Source of the DNA: Alitta virens
Lineage: Eukaryota; Annelida; Polychaeta; Phyllodocida; Nereididae
Assembly: GCA_932294295.1 (NCBI GenBank)
Contig: OW028581.1
Coordinates: forward strand, 12,203,162-12,267,161
DNA: 64,000 nt
Direction: 5' to 3'
The position numbers and the translations under genes are program-made. The notes beneath the pieces are model-generated. The model made no database searches, had not been told where the DNA came from, and saw only the letters and a list, made by a program, of their open reading frames with translations. Positions 35,960-50,200 of this stretch are shown here, piece after piece; position 1 is the stretch's first letter; each line of letters begins with the position of its first letter.

Positions 35960-38225
35960 TTTCTTTTTCTTCAAAATATAAAATAAAATTTCTTGCATGT
36001 TCTTGTACTCGTGACAAAGGCAGTATGTCCACAAAGGAAATAATAATGTACATATATCAATTTACCTTCTTTCTTAAAGTAAACCGAAATAAAGGTGGAA
36101 CTTCCGGTTAATTCATTCAAAACTGACCAATCATTGAAATGCTATTTTTTTTTTGAGAAAACAAAAAATTGCCCATTACATATATTCTACCAAGAATGCA
36201 AAGAAATTGATAGTTTTTTTTGCATTATATCATGTGCATTCTGCGAATTCAACCGCACTTTTTAACATTCTTAACTGATGATACGTAAACACACCTCATG
36301 TTTCAGTCTGAATATCTTTTGGGAAATGCAACATTAAAACGCTAATACTATATTGTTTTTCCTCTATTATAATCTTGACTTACGTTTGAACATACATAAT
36401 TTGTATAAGCAGTATTCCGATTTCCATAAGCGTTATCCATTTCAATTGTTATTAAAAATCTGCATGACGATGAAATCGCAAAGCATAATAATAAATCATT
36501 GGCACGTGGGAAATACACCAGCTTCGAGGTTTAATCATGAGTATAATATTCCTTATCTGACCATGGTCAATTGATAACTATTACTCATAAACTGATAGTG
36601 AAAACGGTCTGGTAAATAGTGCTAAAATCATGATATTTAGCACAAATAGATGACTCAACCTATAAAAGTTATATCCTACATTTGGTAAGAAATGACGGTA
36701 TGAGACAGCTATTTTCAAATACAGGATAAACTGATTGTTCTACCAAAGTTTTCTAATAAACGCATGATTTCTTTATATAAGTGAAAAACGTTTTTAATAT
36801 ATCACCTCTTTAACAAACTGCTAACTGACAAATTCGTGTCGCTTTAGCAAATCTCTAAATTTCCTACATTTCTTTTTCAAATAACAATATTGTTCAAGTG
36901 ACTTTATCAGTAATAGATTATAGAATCTATTAGACAATAGTAAAATTTGAACAGACATATAGAATATCAATGCATTGCCATGCTTCTGCTTTCAAGATGT
37001 TGCCATATACTGAAATTGGGAACTAATCTGAAAGAAAACTGGTTATTAAAAAAATAACTTCATCAAACTTGACTAACCTTTTAGTAGCTCGATATCACTT
37101 GATATTCACAATGTTAATCCTGGGCTGTAGGTGAGCGAAAATCTGAAATAGAAAAAGAATCAATGAATATCCGATATACGATCAAACATAAGGCAACACG
37201 CGACAACCCTCAGCTGTTCAGCGAATCCTGTACAATACAAACACTGATCCATATACACGATAAGCAAAATTTGTTTGTAGATGGTAAAACTGTCACACAA
37301 TACATATATCATAATGAATCATATATTGTTATTGGTTAGCAAAATATTTTTAATATACAGATGTCTCAGAGAAGTAATGGTTTTACACATATCGCTATTT
37401 CTAAGGTGTCTACAACCATGACAACCAAAAAATACATAATTGACTGTTTTACATTTAATATGGAATAATTGTAATGACACATCTACTGTAGTTTACATAA
37501 TTTAAACCAAAATATAATCAGGATAATAGTCCGCTGCCTATTTAGATTTTCTCGGAATAACATTTCATAACAGCGCCCTAGCTGGGAATTTGTAGCCCTG
37601 ATTATCTTACAAAATAACATGTTCTATAAACTATAACAATTTGATAAGTAATAACCATTTGTGAATAAATGTTTAAATGCTGTCACAGGTTAATGATGAT
37701 TTAAACCAGGATAAGAAGAAAAATAATAATTAAAAAAAGAAGAAGAGAGATCCACATTTTCAAGAGAACAACCTCTTAAATATCTTAATACGTGTTAGTA
37801 TCTATTGAAAATGACCTCAATAACACTTGATAAGAAAAACGCATGAAAATGTACACACAACAAACGGACAAGATTATGCGTATCACTTACAAAGTAGGGC
37901 TAAAATCATTGATCAAGGAATCTTTCGAACATACTCGACTGAACTCAATTGCACTTGATTTTATCAAAAGTTTACAGAACACTCGAACATTCACAAACAG
38001 AAAAATTATGAAATTGTGAAAAAGTAAAAACACAAGTACAGGTTTTGAGTTGATGATCAGTGATCCATTGAAAAATAATTATATCCCAAACTTGGCTGTG
38101 TTCCTCATAGAAAACCTATTAGGAACAACCTATAGATGTGGTATTTTTTGTGATCCACCATCCCTAATTATAATTAATTGTGATCCACTATCCTTAATTC
38201 AAATATTGGACAGACTACTTCGGGT
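35960..38225. other. Intergenic, no gene seen
   Basis: Very AT-rich. A 47-nt segment (37078-37124, minus) has a good acceptor and donor but stops in all three frames, so at most it would be a non-coding exon. Nothing else recognised. Confidence 0.3.
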
Positions 38226-38231
38226 TGATCA

Positions 38232-38400
38232 GTTTCACTTTCATTTTCACTTTCACACTAAGATCACAGCTTCGCCTATTATATAGACTACTATTCATGA
38301 ACACAAACTAGGTTTGAAGTAAATATGCAATTTAAAAGTAATTTTGAAAACTAAAGTTGTCCGTGGTGGTCATTGGTCATATCAAAGCACTTTCACTTTG
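38232..38400. promoter_or_regulatory. IRF-like motif cluster with TATA box in the gene desert
   Basis: The complement of 38232-38256 reads GTGAAAGTGAAAATGAAAGT followed by GAAAC, four tandem GAAA half-sites fitting the IRF pattern. TTATATAG (38279-38286) lies 23 bases to the right. A further CTTTCACTTTG (38389-38400) and an inverted CCAAT (38372-38376) follow. This would suit a plus-strand start near 38310, but no recognisable coding exon follows. Confidence 0.3.
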
Positions 38401-40194
38401 CCATTCAAACTGGAAAATGGCCTCAACATCGTCAATTCTTGACCGATTTTGACCAAATAAAACTTGGCTTGAAGCTCAGTTTCTCTGCTCTTCAAATCTG
38501 CTAACATTTCCTTTTATATGTCATAGTTTATTTGTACCAGCGACTCGTTTTTGCAGTCAGACATCCACAACATCGTTGCGATTGCAACCGAAGAAAGGTA
38601 ACCCCTGGTGAAGAACACCAGCAGCAAAAGGAAAACGACACTTCTAGCCCCTCGGTTAGTACAGCTTAAAAGGAAGTGAAACAGAATTATACTATGACGA
38701 TAACTATTAATGCATGCATTATACTTAATCATAACTAATAATAAAGTTATTTTAAACTCTTTATTTTGATCTTGTAATTCAATGTAATTCAAACACAGTG
38801 TCGAAGTCTATTTCAGTCCATAACATATACAATAGTAATTTGACCCTGTTAAAGCATTGGACTGTGTGGCGTTTCAGCTATTGTCAGTGTTCATAGACCC
38901 TGCAAAAGCTGTCTATTCTGAACATGTTGGATGGGCTAACATGTGAATTATTGCATTTTACTCTGGTTTAAAATTCAAACTAGTTCTTCAGCCAGTAAAG
39001 TATTTCGAGAATTCTTCACGCATTTGAAACACATATATTAATGTTTTAGCTGATTTCAGACTGTATTACGGAGCACAGACCATTTTGGCATTAATAACAT
39101 AGAAACACACCGCATTCGATTCAATAAAAAATGGATAAAAATGTATTGAGGAAAATTTGTTAAAAACTTTTCATTCGGTAAGATGACAAAACTTCTACGA
39201 GTGCATTCGAATGATAGTACTGACAAGTCAAAATAAATATATAGGCCTACATAAACCAAATCTCTCAGTCAAGGTGACAAAATTCAATTGCAACAACAAT
39301 GAAAAAATCCATAAAATTAATCTACCTTCGCTATTTAACAATCCAAATTCCACTTTTTGACTCTTCGAACCTGAATTATTGCAGACAATAACATTTTTTT
39401 TGTAAGTTCCTTATCGTAATATTCACTGTGTAGAGATCATAAACTATGTGACAGTATACAACTGATTTACAGTTTTGTAATTTTACATATAACCAGACGA
39501 AATGAGGAAATCCTGATTCTTATCAAGGTATTTCTTTTATCTCGTTTATAATTAATCGATAAAGGTCAGAAATTGGTTAAACGCATGAACATGATGAAGT
39601 CATTGCATGCGATAATTCATTATGATATAAAATGATATGAGACGGAAATATTTGTAATATTTGTAATATTTACATTACAATTTGCGATATTTCGACAAAC
39701 ACATGTCATATGTCTATTAATAATAAGCTTAATTTTCTTCTTTTATTCTACAAAGAGTACATGAAAACAGGATATTGTGGGAGTGTAGTTTTTAGTATCA
39801 AATCTTAGGGGAAGTCTACATGACCATATATGGTCAGGAATTAGTTTACACTCTTTGAGGTCAGACTACTCATATTTCTAAATGCTAATAATATTCAATT
39901 GTGCTAATAGTATACATGAACTCAGAATAGCATGTTATTAGTGTATATATCTATATAATCAGCTGTTTTGATAATGGTATACTATCTCAGAGGAATTTGA
40001 AAGAAATATGTTAGAGAATTTCGGATGAACAAAAACTCGCTTTGCTAAGTGTTAAAGAAAAGTTTTGTCTTGAGGTGTTCTGATTTATTCAGCCAATAAA
40101 TCAATTTACTATCTTTAAATGTTAGTTTACATGGAATGAGGTGATTTTTAAGATAAGCTGCTTGGGCAAAACTGAAATACTAAAACTCATTCAG
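38401..40194. other. Intergenic with a GC-richer patch at 38.5-38.7 kb
   Basis: At 38520-38700 both strands show exon-like splice signals. The minus frame contains a Leu/Val/Phe-rich stretch (RGARSVVFLLLLVFFTRG) like a signal anchor, but there is no nearby ATG and no family match. The rest is AT-rich and empty. Confidence 0.25.
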
Positions 40195-40345
40195 CATTGG
40201 GTCTGAAACGGCTCATATGACCAGCAGACATGTTTGAAGTCCACACCATGTTACACATGTCCATGATGTATTTAACATGTTTACGCCATGGGTGGGGTCT
40301 TGTACTAGCCACAGCATAGGCACTGATTACAAGGAAAACTAAATG
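40195..40345 (-). mobile_element. SINE fragment, main family
   Basis: Contains 'gtccacaccatgttacacat' and 'gtttacgccatgggtggggt', with 'cacagcataggcactgatta'. The order matches the body of the 18757-19027 copy. The head is missing. Confidence 0.55.
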
Positions 40346-40399
40346 TCAATGTAGGCGATTACAGTCTACAATCACCGCTCAACATTTGCTCAAGCAGTT

Positions 40400-40465
40400 T
40401 CGACAGACTCTACGATTACACCCTTGGCAGGCCAATCCAGAGTCTTTCTCAACTCCCTTGGGAGC
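40400..40465. repeat. Dispersed repeat (pairs with 42650-42715)
   Basis: 'gattacacccttggcaggc' and 'agtctttctcaactccctt' occur here and again at 42650-42715, about 2.25 kb apart in the same orientation, with diverged sequence between the two words. Element type unknown. Confidence 0.6.
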
Positions 40466-41977
40466 ATTCAACCTTGGAAATTACTTTAACCGCAGGGGCT
40501 TAACAGCTCACACCAGTGCCATCATTGTGGGTGCCTAATAAAAACTCACTTTTTATATACAATAATTTGCATGTCATTTTCGATATTCATAATTTATATA
40601 TACTGTGACAGTAGTAGGAATCGAGATACTAATTAATCTGAAATCAATATTTAATAACTTGCACAAAATGCAATTAGATTTATTATCTGCTGCCATAATA
40701 CAATATTACACATAGCACCAACTTGACATATCAACTTTGTTTACTTTAGAATGGCACAACTACAAAGCAAGTGTCACCTTGAGAGGTATCTGAATGACCT
40801 TAGGCAGGTCAAGGTCACTGAAGGTCAAAGCATAAGACCCAAGAACATAACACCCCTGGGGGGTTAACAAACTAATGGAGGGGTCACTTCCTGATCTGTG
40901 GTATATATGATACACAGCTACTGAGTAATATAGGACATATAGTAATACATGGAGAAGTGTAGAGATTGTGTGTAGTGTATAATCTATATATGATAAATTG
41001 TACAGTGAAACCGAAAAATTAGGAACACGTAACATCAAGACGACATTGATTTTATTTAAGAGTTAAGACGCTTCACTGGGTTGTAATAGGACTATTATTT
41101 GATTTAAAAACAAAAAACAAAATGGTGTTAGAAAATAACATACAGTCCATAATAGTCAAATGCTTTAAATATCATTTCTCAGAATAAATTGTGGGAATGC
41201 TGAAGTCTTTACAGTATAAATTGCAATTAATCAGCACTGAGGTTAATTTTTTTGTTTCGATGAAGCATTTAGCAGAAAATATGATTTCCGGCCGATGCAA
41301 ATTTGATGCGGAGTTTCAAGGACTTCAATAAATTATTATCAATCTGAATTTGCAACCTCGAGCTTTGACAATATATATTACATGATGTAGCACTGTGTAG
41401 GAAATACTTTTAAAATTTAAGCAAATCGGCTAATTGTTGAACATATGAACTTCTATTCATAATGTAGCTGTGGATTTGTATAAACTTTGTAATCAGGTCA
41501 ATTTGGCATTTTATCAATGATATCTTTTATCAATAACGTAGACTAATTGGTATTATGCCAGACAATTCATATACATGACCCGGAATGTGATCGTACTAAC
41601 ATGTCATAAAGTACTTAAATCATGTTATCATGCTTCCTGTACAGGTCTAACATGTAAAATGTACCAGGAAATGAAGAATCTTGATATCATTATCTCATAA
41701 AGAAAATGTGTAGGACAACACAACATGGACAATATTGGACATTGTTTATATTTGAATAAAAAAGTTTTTTTTCATAATTTGCAGTCAGTCAATTGAGAAT
41801 TCAGTGTTTCTGCATGAATTCAGTGTTACTCTAATAGTCTCTTCTTGTGTACAATGGCTAACTGTTGTACATGAGGATATGTACAATGGCATACCTAATG
41901 TTAAATTGCACTTGTGGCTAATTAGGACAGGTAGGGACCATGGCAATGAGACGAAGGATGAAACAGTCATCCAACAT

Positions 41978-42049
41978 AGGCTCGACCGGGAATTTAACCC
42001 GGGACCCAGTGGTTGGAAGCCCAGCGCTCTACCACTGAGCTAGGCCCCC
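41978..42049 (-). mobile_element. tRNA-like sequence, probable SINE head
   Basis: The minus strand reads GGGGGCCTAGCTCAGTGGTA with GAGCGCTGGG (A-box), an anticodon-loop-like CTTCCAAC, and CCCGGGTTAAATTCCCGG (B-box with intact T-stem). The 7-bp acceptor stem does not pair (GGGGGCC against TCGAGCC), and the B-box has lost the invariant TTC-A order. I read it as a tRNA-derived element and not a functional gene. Confidence 0.5.
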
Positions 42050-42649
42050 ACCCCCTGGTGAGTGGTACTAACACACCCATAACTCCGTGGTAACACTTTC
42101 ACCTGGTGCATGGTTACCACAGGTTACCATGGCAACACATTTATACCCCCCTCCCCCCAGATCCTGTTTCTTTAGCATTTTGTAAACACACAGGTGGTTG
42201 GCGGTAAACTATTTATGTCATGACATAGTTACTTCCAAAGGTATGTAGCAGCGTTTGTTAAATAGGGGTTAAATTTCAACAATATTTGCATAACAATAAG
42301 CAATACAAAATAGGGGAAATTTTCGGGTGTCTGACAAAATGTTGATTAATTTCAGAAATTAAGAATGATTATATTTGAAAATTAGAAAAATTTATTTATT
42401 ATTCACATTCGACCTGTTGCCACACCAAAAAAACAATGCAAAATTAATTTAGACATATCAAACATTAATGATTCAAGCAACTTCATATCTTAAATAAACC
42501 TAATGCTATTAAATTTCTGGAATTTAATAAATTGTAATCAACTGTTGCCTATGTATACACATGATACATGTATCATGTTTTTGTTTAAAAGACAAGGACA
42601 TTTAAAGTTTAAAGTCTGTTACATATCACCCAAAACAATGCAAAAGAAT

Positions 42650-42715
42650 CTCAACCGACTTCACAATTACACCCTTGGCAGGCTTGTTCAAGAATGAGTC
42701 TTTCTCAACTCCCTT
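42650..42715. repeat. Dispersed repeat (pairs with 40400-40465)
   Basis: Second copy of the element with 'aattacacccttggcaggc' and 'agtctttctcaactccctt'. Confidence 0.6.
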
Positions 42716-44761
42716 CTTTTCTTTAAAATGATAACTGGTGTCACCTCGCATCATTTGCTCATGTTGGGGATGAGGTTCATCCCTAGTAAGTCATTAACAT
42801 AATTGACAAATTAAACTTTGCGGGTATCACTTTCTTAGAGAAACACTAGTAAACTATCATGATGATGATTGTGACGATGAACTATGGAAATTTTCCAATA
42901 CATGATCCGAGATCATTCATTCTCGTAAACGCACTGAATTTCAGGCACTCAACACTAAATTACATTTGGCAAATTTCCATTGCTTGTATACTAAGCTTGA
43001 GTACTGTAAATACAGATGAATAGAAGATATACATTTGTTGATTCAAGTGAAAGTTGTATGGTCAAGCCCAGTTGGTCCTCGGAGCAAGCTTGTCATGCGA
43101 GAAAATGATAAAATCGACAAAACCCACAACGACTACCAAACCACGGTCTTGCAATAAACATACACAGAAGAACCAATGCAGAGGCAGTGAATAAACCCCA
43201 CCTGAAAGGTTTTGGGGTTTTTGTCCTTAATAATATTATAATATAATATCTTGTTATCATGGTTATGGAGTATTGATAGTACAAAAAAACATAAGCTATC
43301 TCAAGAGCACCACCTAACTAATGTCTCATCTAGCACTTAATCGAATTTAAATATATATTCATGAATTTAGTATTCTGGTAAACCTTACATATTATTACTT
43401 CATAAGTCACATAAATTTCAAGTTTCAAACCTTACAATGCTATTCTCGTGAGTCTGCAAATGTCCCGCCATTGTCTAACTATAGTCTAGCTAAATAGCCA
43501 CTGTCCAATGCTCCAGGCCATCTGTCATGCTAAGGTATTGCATAACCGTGACCAGTGGTCATTTAGCCAAATGAATCCCCCTAGATTAAGTACATTTATT
43601 TGCAAGCTGTCTTGTGTGGTGAATACATTGAATGTAGGTCAGTGCATGACATGGTGGATCTAGCATGGACATGACAAGTTGACATGCTGATCATAGTAAC
43701 ATGTATATGTTGATTATAGTTAAAAGTTAAAAGAATGATATTGTTTAACTTTAGAGGTTACATCGTTGCTTTTTTAAATTTTTATATTAACAAAATTATA
43801 GGATATTTATTGGCGTTATTGCAAGAGTTTTTTGTGTGCATAATATCACAATTCATGAAATTATATTCATTCATTTAGTCAGTAAGCCAGTCAGTTCCAC
43901 AGTTTAAAACTCCAAAGCATTAGGACCATCTAAGATCACTTTTCTCTATCAATCAATCAATCAATCAATCAATCATAATCATGATAATACCACGCTATCT
44001 AAAAGTTGTTTGACTCGATCAACATTATCAACTCAACCAAAGCACACTGACAGTCAAAAAACACTCTTGAGTGAGTCACCTGTGATGACCATACTCTGTC
44101 CAGAGTAGAGTGCAAGAGTGTAACCATGAGTAAGCACTCATCCGCACTCGAAATCACTCCGCGAAAAGTTTACTGATCATGCTAAACCAATGCCACTGCC
44201 TCTTGGCCAAACACACCGGTCGAATCTACTGGTAAAGAGGAGTACAGGAGCAAACTGCCAGCTGTACGAATGTTAGAATGTTTGAAAAGACAACAAAAGA
44301 GGCAAACGACAAGTGTTTGCTACTGCCGAGGAGGAGCCACACGTTTTCAATATCCGAAGACTGAAGTTCTGCGACCGGGTTTGGATGAGATCTACATAAT
44401 CGAAGACTTGTAAAATTTTACGAGACCTTTTTCTTATCGTTATTTTTTAAAAGGAACAATAAAGTGTAGAATGAGACATTTTTGCTAAAAATTACAAAGT
44501 TTGTAAACTTGGAAGTGCAAAATTGAGTATGGCTGAACAGTATTTTGCAATTTTCTACTTCCACATCTTCATTACCATGATTATACCTGCAACACATTCA
44601 TATTTTGCTGATCTTCTCAACATACAAAATTATATCAGTTCATAAATAATGGAATCAAAGAGTTTTTTTAAACAATTTCTGAACAGTGGTAATTTATGTT
44701 CAAATGAAAAAAGAAAAGAAAAAATTTACCACCAGTACAATTTACAAACCTCTTGTTCTCA
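42716..44761. other. Intergenic, no gene seen
   Basis: AT-rich. A short (TCAA)n run lies at about 43951-43976. No gene recognised. Confidence 0.35.
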
Positions 44762-44987
44762 CCCCCCCCCCCCCTTTCTTATTGTTCCTTTCATTTTTTT
44801 TAAATGTTTGCTTCAATGAATCACCAAAATCTCTCAACTATCAATTTGACCATGCATGCACCTGGCGTCATTAAACAGAAAAAAAAGAAGAGAAAAAAAA
44901 AATTGAGTACCATGACATCACTCCCCAAAGAACAATTATGTCTGGTCATTCCACCCCAACATAAAAACTACCCCCCCCCCCCCCCCC
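44762..44987. repeat. Two poly-C runs
   Basis: Thirteen C at 44762-44774 and seventeen C at 44971-44987. The Pro-rich reading frames across them are by-products. Confidence 0.9.
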
Positions 44988-46993
44988 GCCCCCATCAGAT
45001 GTCTAGCTCAGCAGCAGCATCAGTTGAAATCACACAATGACTAAATGTTAATATTGACCCCCACATCTGTTGTGTGATTGGCAGTCCCCAGACGATTGTG
45101 TTTAATTGAGTCAACTGACCCTTTCATGAGCCTATTTTTAGTTGTTACTATGTTAGTAATTGAAACAAGTTCATTAGGGAAATAGTACGAATATTCATTA
45201 ATCTATCAATTTAATTTGTATGGGTCATATGGATGGCCTAAGTAACAACATTTAATAAGCCTATTTCGTTATTATTTAAGCATTAATTCTTGAATTCATT
45301 ACCTTAACTGTACAGTTGTATGAGAATTGATAACATATCAAATTGAAATCACTCCAGCACATTACTTTCCTGGGTGATTGAAATATGACGAAATCACGTT
45401 TTCAAAAGTTCAATTAGGTGTCAATAAAAACAATGCAGATATATATATCCATGAAGTATTTTCAAAGCAATTCTACACAAATATAGAGTTGTTAAAGCAG
45501 GGTTAAGCTACCAGTAAAATTCAGATATGAAAGTGCTGCACATTGTTGTCTTATCGTATATGGCGTGCAATGTCATGTAGTTTGAGAAAGGCTCAAGTCT
45601 GAACTGGTGCATTCTACTCTTACAACGCGGTTTAGTTACAAATTTTACCAGTACATATATAATTAAATAATTGATTGTGTTTATAATTGTGTGGTTGTAC
45701 ATGTTATACAAGCATGAATACAATTATAGACCTTTAACCCTCCCCCTCCCAATAACAAAAAAAATTGTCCCCAGCGGACACAAAGCACCCGCATACGTGT
45801 TACTCTAACTGAAGGCAAGTGATTTTATCAATGACAATGATTAAAATGTCAGGGCAAAAATTAATAAAATATTAATATTTTGCTCTAAAATGAGAATATT
45901 CTGAAAAGCAGTAAATTATATAACATCATAAATTTCTTTAATTTTGAATCATTTCACGATAATAACATAATAACCGAAAATCGGTCATTCAAATGTGACC
46001 TTTAACGATTAAAGAAAACGATACGCATATACCGTTCTACCATAAAATAACAGATGTTCGTAAAAGTTTCATCAATATATTCAAACTATCATATATATAT
46101 TTGCCAAGGTATATGACTCTAACTTTTTTTTTAATATATACAGTTATATAGAGGATAATTTGCTTTATTTTGGTTAATTTCATCAGCTGAGGCAGACTTG
46201 ATGATGAGATGGCAAGGTTTTATGACACCATGTTAACTTCCATAGGCCTCTGATTAGAGGTAACAGAAACAGTGCAACATAATAATATATAACATTACAC
46301 TGGGGATGGTATTGTTTGCATTTCAGCATTTATCCCTCTGTTCCGTGTGAATTCTTCATTTCAAAACTTCTTAATTCAACATTAAGCAACTGGTCACACA
46401 AAAAAACAAGAAAAAAAACAAAAAAAACTAAGAACTACAAAAATTTGACCAGAAAATTGTTAATCACAGGCTCAAAAAACTTGATAGACAATGCTTAAAA
46501 CTCTACGGACCCAAGAAGCAAAATCGACTACTCAACAACTGTGCAAATATCAACATTCACAAAGTAAACGTGAATTTTCATGATCTGTATGGTTACTGGT
46601 CTACAAAACTACTCGAGTGGTTCCAAACGAAATACATCATTTTTGACAGACAAGGTCATAATAAATGCACAGCGGCCATACTGTCCTCTGATGAAAGACA
46701 GTGCCCCAGAAATTCATTAAATTTGCAGATTTATCAATCGCTAGCATCAAATATTGATGATAAATGACATCCAGCACACCAATTTTATTCATAACATTCA
46801 AATAAATCATTCAAAAACTTGGTATAGAAACATTTGGCTTCACAGTAGCCATGGTAATCATATATCCAGAGATCCCTAAGACTAGATTGTTGTAATTTCT
46901 GTTTTGACAGATTGAAAATATTAGGATCAGATTTAGGCAAAATATATTTCAGCCCTCTTTGGCAAGTACTTTCCACTCACAAGGGTCGTTCGA

Positions 46994-46996
<3 letters not shown>
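44988..46996. other. Intergenic, SINE tail remnant only
   Basis: 'ggcagacttgatgatgagat' with 'gacaccatgttaac' (about 46193-46235) is the tail and next block of the main SINE, minus-oriented. No gene seen. Confidence 0.4.

Positions 46997-47040
<44 letters not shown>
46997..47040. repeat. GA microsatellite, 22 units
   Basis: Uninterrupted GA dinucleotides. The Arg-Glu and Leu-Ser reading frames across it are by-products. Confidence 0.98.
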
Positions 47041-47044
<4 letters not shown>

Positions 47045-47215
47045 AATGTACACCCTGTGTAACACATTTACACAGGGGTGGAGTCAGCGTAGACAACGAG
47101 TACAAGTCACCGACAATTTGACGTCTCTGACTCTCATGAAAAGACATGCAGCTGAAATACATGCATCAGATCTCAGCCCAGGATTCAAGCCCAGAAGACT
47201 ATTACACATTCCGTG
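47045..47215 (-). mobile_element. SINE fragment, degraded, beside the GA run
   Basis: 'gtgtaacacatttacacagg', 'acaacgagtacaagt' and 'cccaggattcaagccc' (B-box complement) follow the order of the main SINE, minus-oriented. The GA run sits where the element's 3' tail would be. Confidence 0.5.
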
Positions 47216-50200
47216 TGAATTTTAGAGAACCTTTGAGAATATTATTACAGGTATTTGCGTAATTGGCAAGAACACAATGGAAGAAACACTCATCCCGATC
47301 CGTAGAAGTAAAAATCAATCGACTCGGTCAGACCTAAGATTCTACAAGAAATTTTCAGATAAACCAAGATTGAAAATGTGAAGTCAATTTATTGAAAGAG
47401 GCCTTTTGTTTTCTCCAACCAACATACACTTGGATAAATTCCTGCAGGACAAAAAATACATATTAAGTAGTCATTGACCTAGCTAATCGTCATTCTTCCG
47501 GGTCAGAAAAGAGATAGTCATTGTTTCAGTGCAAAGTTAATACGGTCGATAGTACCTAATGTACTGGGAGCAATGATATCCCTAATAAGTATGTCATTAA
47601 ATTTTTCGTATATTTTTGGCAATATACGTGTATGCATGCAAGCAAACTACAAGAATGCATTCCCTGCACATATGTACATCACATCGGATTCTAACAATCA
47701 ATTTAACGATTTTTAACTGAACGAAAGAGCAGAGGCACTATATTACATCAGCTCAAACATACTTCATGTATATGTGATACCTTGACACAGAAACAAAGAT
47801 CAGTCTGAAAATTTCCGCAACATGTTAAAACTAGCTTGTATCATTCTGCAAGCCATTATAAATACCATTAACTATTAACCATCGTCTACAAACTAAAAGC
47901 AAAGTGTTGTCCCGAGAAGCCTCCAGGGGTTTCTACCACATCAATAGAATCTTAAGCAATGGAGGTTCGACTCCTGGAGGCAGTTATTTCTGTACAAAGA
48001 AAATGAAGGAAGCAGTATGGAGCCTTACCAAACATGCTTAAAAAACGGAAAACTCTGGTCTACAGGTGATTGGATAAACCACGAGTGTCCATGACTGTGA
48101 CTGCGTCTATTGACAGTTTCATGTGAGAGATTCGAACACAACTAAAAGCATCTATTAACCTGGCTTAGGAAATTTACTTCTATAAATCATGTGTACGTCC
48201 GGAGATTAGGGACAGCCAATACACAAAGTACACAATAGTACAATAAACGACAGTCAATCAAGATAGCAAAAATGAAAGTCGGTGCAAATGCAAACTAAGG
48301 TGAATGCTTCTTAAAGACTTAAACACCAGAACAGGATGTAAATGCGACTATGATGCACAGCTCCATCATATAAATTCCAGTGCTTTTAAACATCAAATTA
48401 AACGATGGTCTAAATGTCTGATGCCTTAACTTAAAAATGCGTTCAGTACAATGCCATTGATGGACTTCAGTATCTAAATAGCAACACTTCTAATGGTCAC
48501 TAGCATAATGGTATTTCAGTTTCAGCAAGTCAAAAACAATGTTTCTTAAATTCAAGATGTAGCAGAGGATATCAAATTAGGATTACACAATATATAGCAG
48601 ATTTTCATAATGATAAGAGGTAAAGCAAAATAGCTGTATTGATTTTAGTGCCACATGTTTTGTTCCCAGGCAGGCAAAATACACGAACGCACACGACATT
48701 AAACATGACACTGATTTTTGTTACACATTACGTGCTATACAGACATAATACACTCATCATGACATGTCAGTCACACAAATATTGTTCTAAACATCTGCTA
48801 TCCCAACTAGCAGTGTCAAAAGTTGCTATGTACAATATACTACACAATGATGAGTATTAGATATTGTTGAGCTGTTATAGTATTCACAGCTGCAAAATCC
48901 GAGAGCACAACTTCATGAATATGCGGACATCTCAAAGGATCAGGACAGTCGCACATAATCAGCCGGACAGACAGAATAGTCTTGGGGTAGACTAGCCGCA
49001 ATTTATCTCAATGGACTCCTCAGCCTAGAGGGTGCAATATCAATTACCCCATGGCTCTAGTTGCCAGACGACTCAGATCTAAGGTCCTCCTGGCACTTTC
49101 AGTAACAGATTAGGCCTATTCAACCTCTCGGAATGGAAGATGCAATTTTGCTAAGTTGTCTCTGATGGTCTCAAGTACCAAAGCTGATGGCTAGACTTGG
49201 GTGTTCGGCAATAAAATTATTGCAAAATACCAAATCAAGAGGGTACTCATGACTTGTTGCTAATTTAGATAGCAATACAATAAGTCAAAGTACACTCATT
49301 GCTACAACTGAATTAATTTTATACTATGTTGTAGAGGTCACAATGAACCGGAATGTGCAAAGACCCATGAAAATACCTTACATTAGCAAATTACGTCACT
49401 CTTCAGAACACCTTATTGCTGTTAGCACATTTCAATATCCCAATTCAAATTTAATTGAGTCAATTATAATGCTTTTGTATTGACAGTATTGAAAGTTGTC
49501 CCAGCCACACTGCTTTCCCTCGACACATCTAATGTGTGGTGTCTGGGGTAGGGACACATGAGTCATGCAGGAGTCATCGAACCATGTCCAAATTTGGGAC
49601 TTGCTAATGTGTCACAGATCAGCAAGTGAAAACTGCATTGACAAAAGCCTATAAAATTCACCAGCTACTAAATATGGAGTTGTAGCTTGTGTTAGCTCAT
49701 AAGTAATGATTGTTTGCAACAACAATAGAGACAGCAACTGCATGGGGTTTGGCATGAACAATTGAATTTCTATCAATGTATCATGTTAAAGACAGTCGAT
49801 ATGTAGATTAGATTTGGTGAATGCATCCGAAAGAGCAAGTTCAGGCCAAGCTTAGTAAGCATTCATTGATTAATGACAATGATGTTCCAGTAAAGGCTGA
49901 TCATGAGAGACAAAAAAGCCCTGAAACTCAGACCAATACCAGCTTGCTGGATCATTTTGATAGCTGTCAATTTTTGACGTTTCTCGAGCAGTTCTAGACG
50001 TGATTGCAGCTTTGAAGTCAAGACCAGAAACTCTGACAACAATGCTGTATTTTGTGAAAACAACAACACTAAAATGTAAACCCGTTTTACAGAGAACAGC
50101 TAGAACACTTACTTACCAAATTCGCACTCCTGGTACAAGTTAAAACCCCAGAAAATAACAGAAATGTTATTTTTTTTCTCCAACCGGCGTTTGCTACCGA

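Noticed and set aside
41978..42049. Functional tRNA gene
   Set aside because: A-box and B-box are recognisable, but the acceptor stem does not pair; other tRNA-derived SINE heads in the window have the same kind of decay.
44686..45040. Pro-rich open frames
   Set aside because: They translate poly-C and poly-A runs in non-coding DNA.
46959..47225. Open frame with a long Arg-Glu run
   Set aside because: It translates the GA microsatellite and a degraded SINE.
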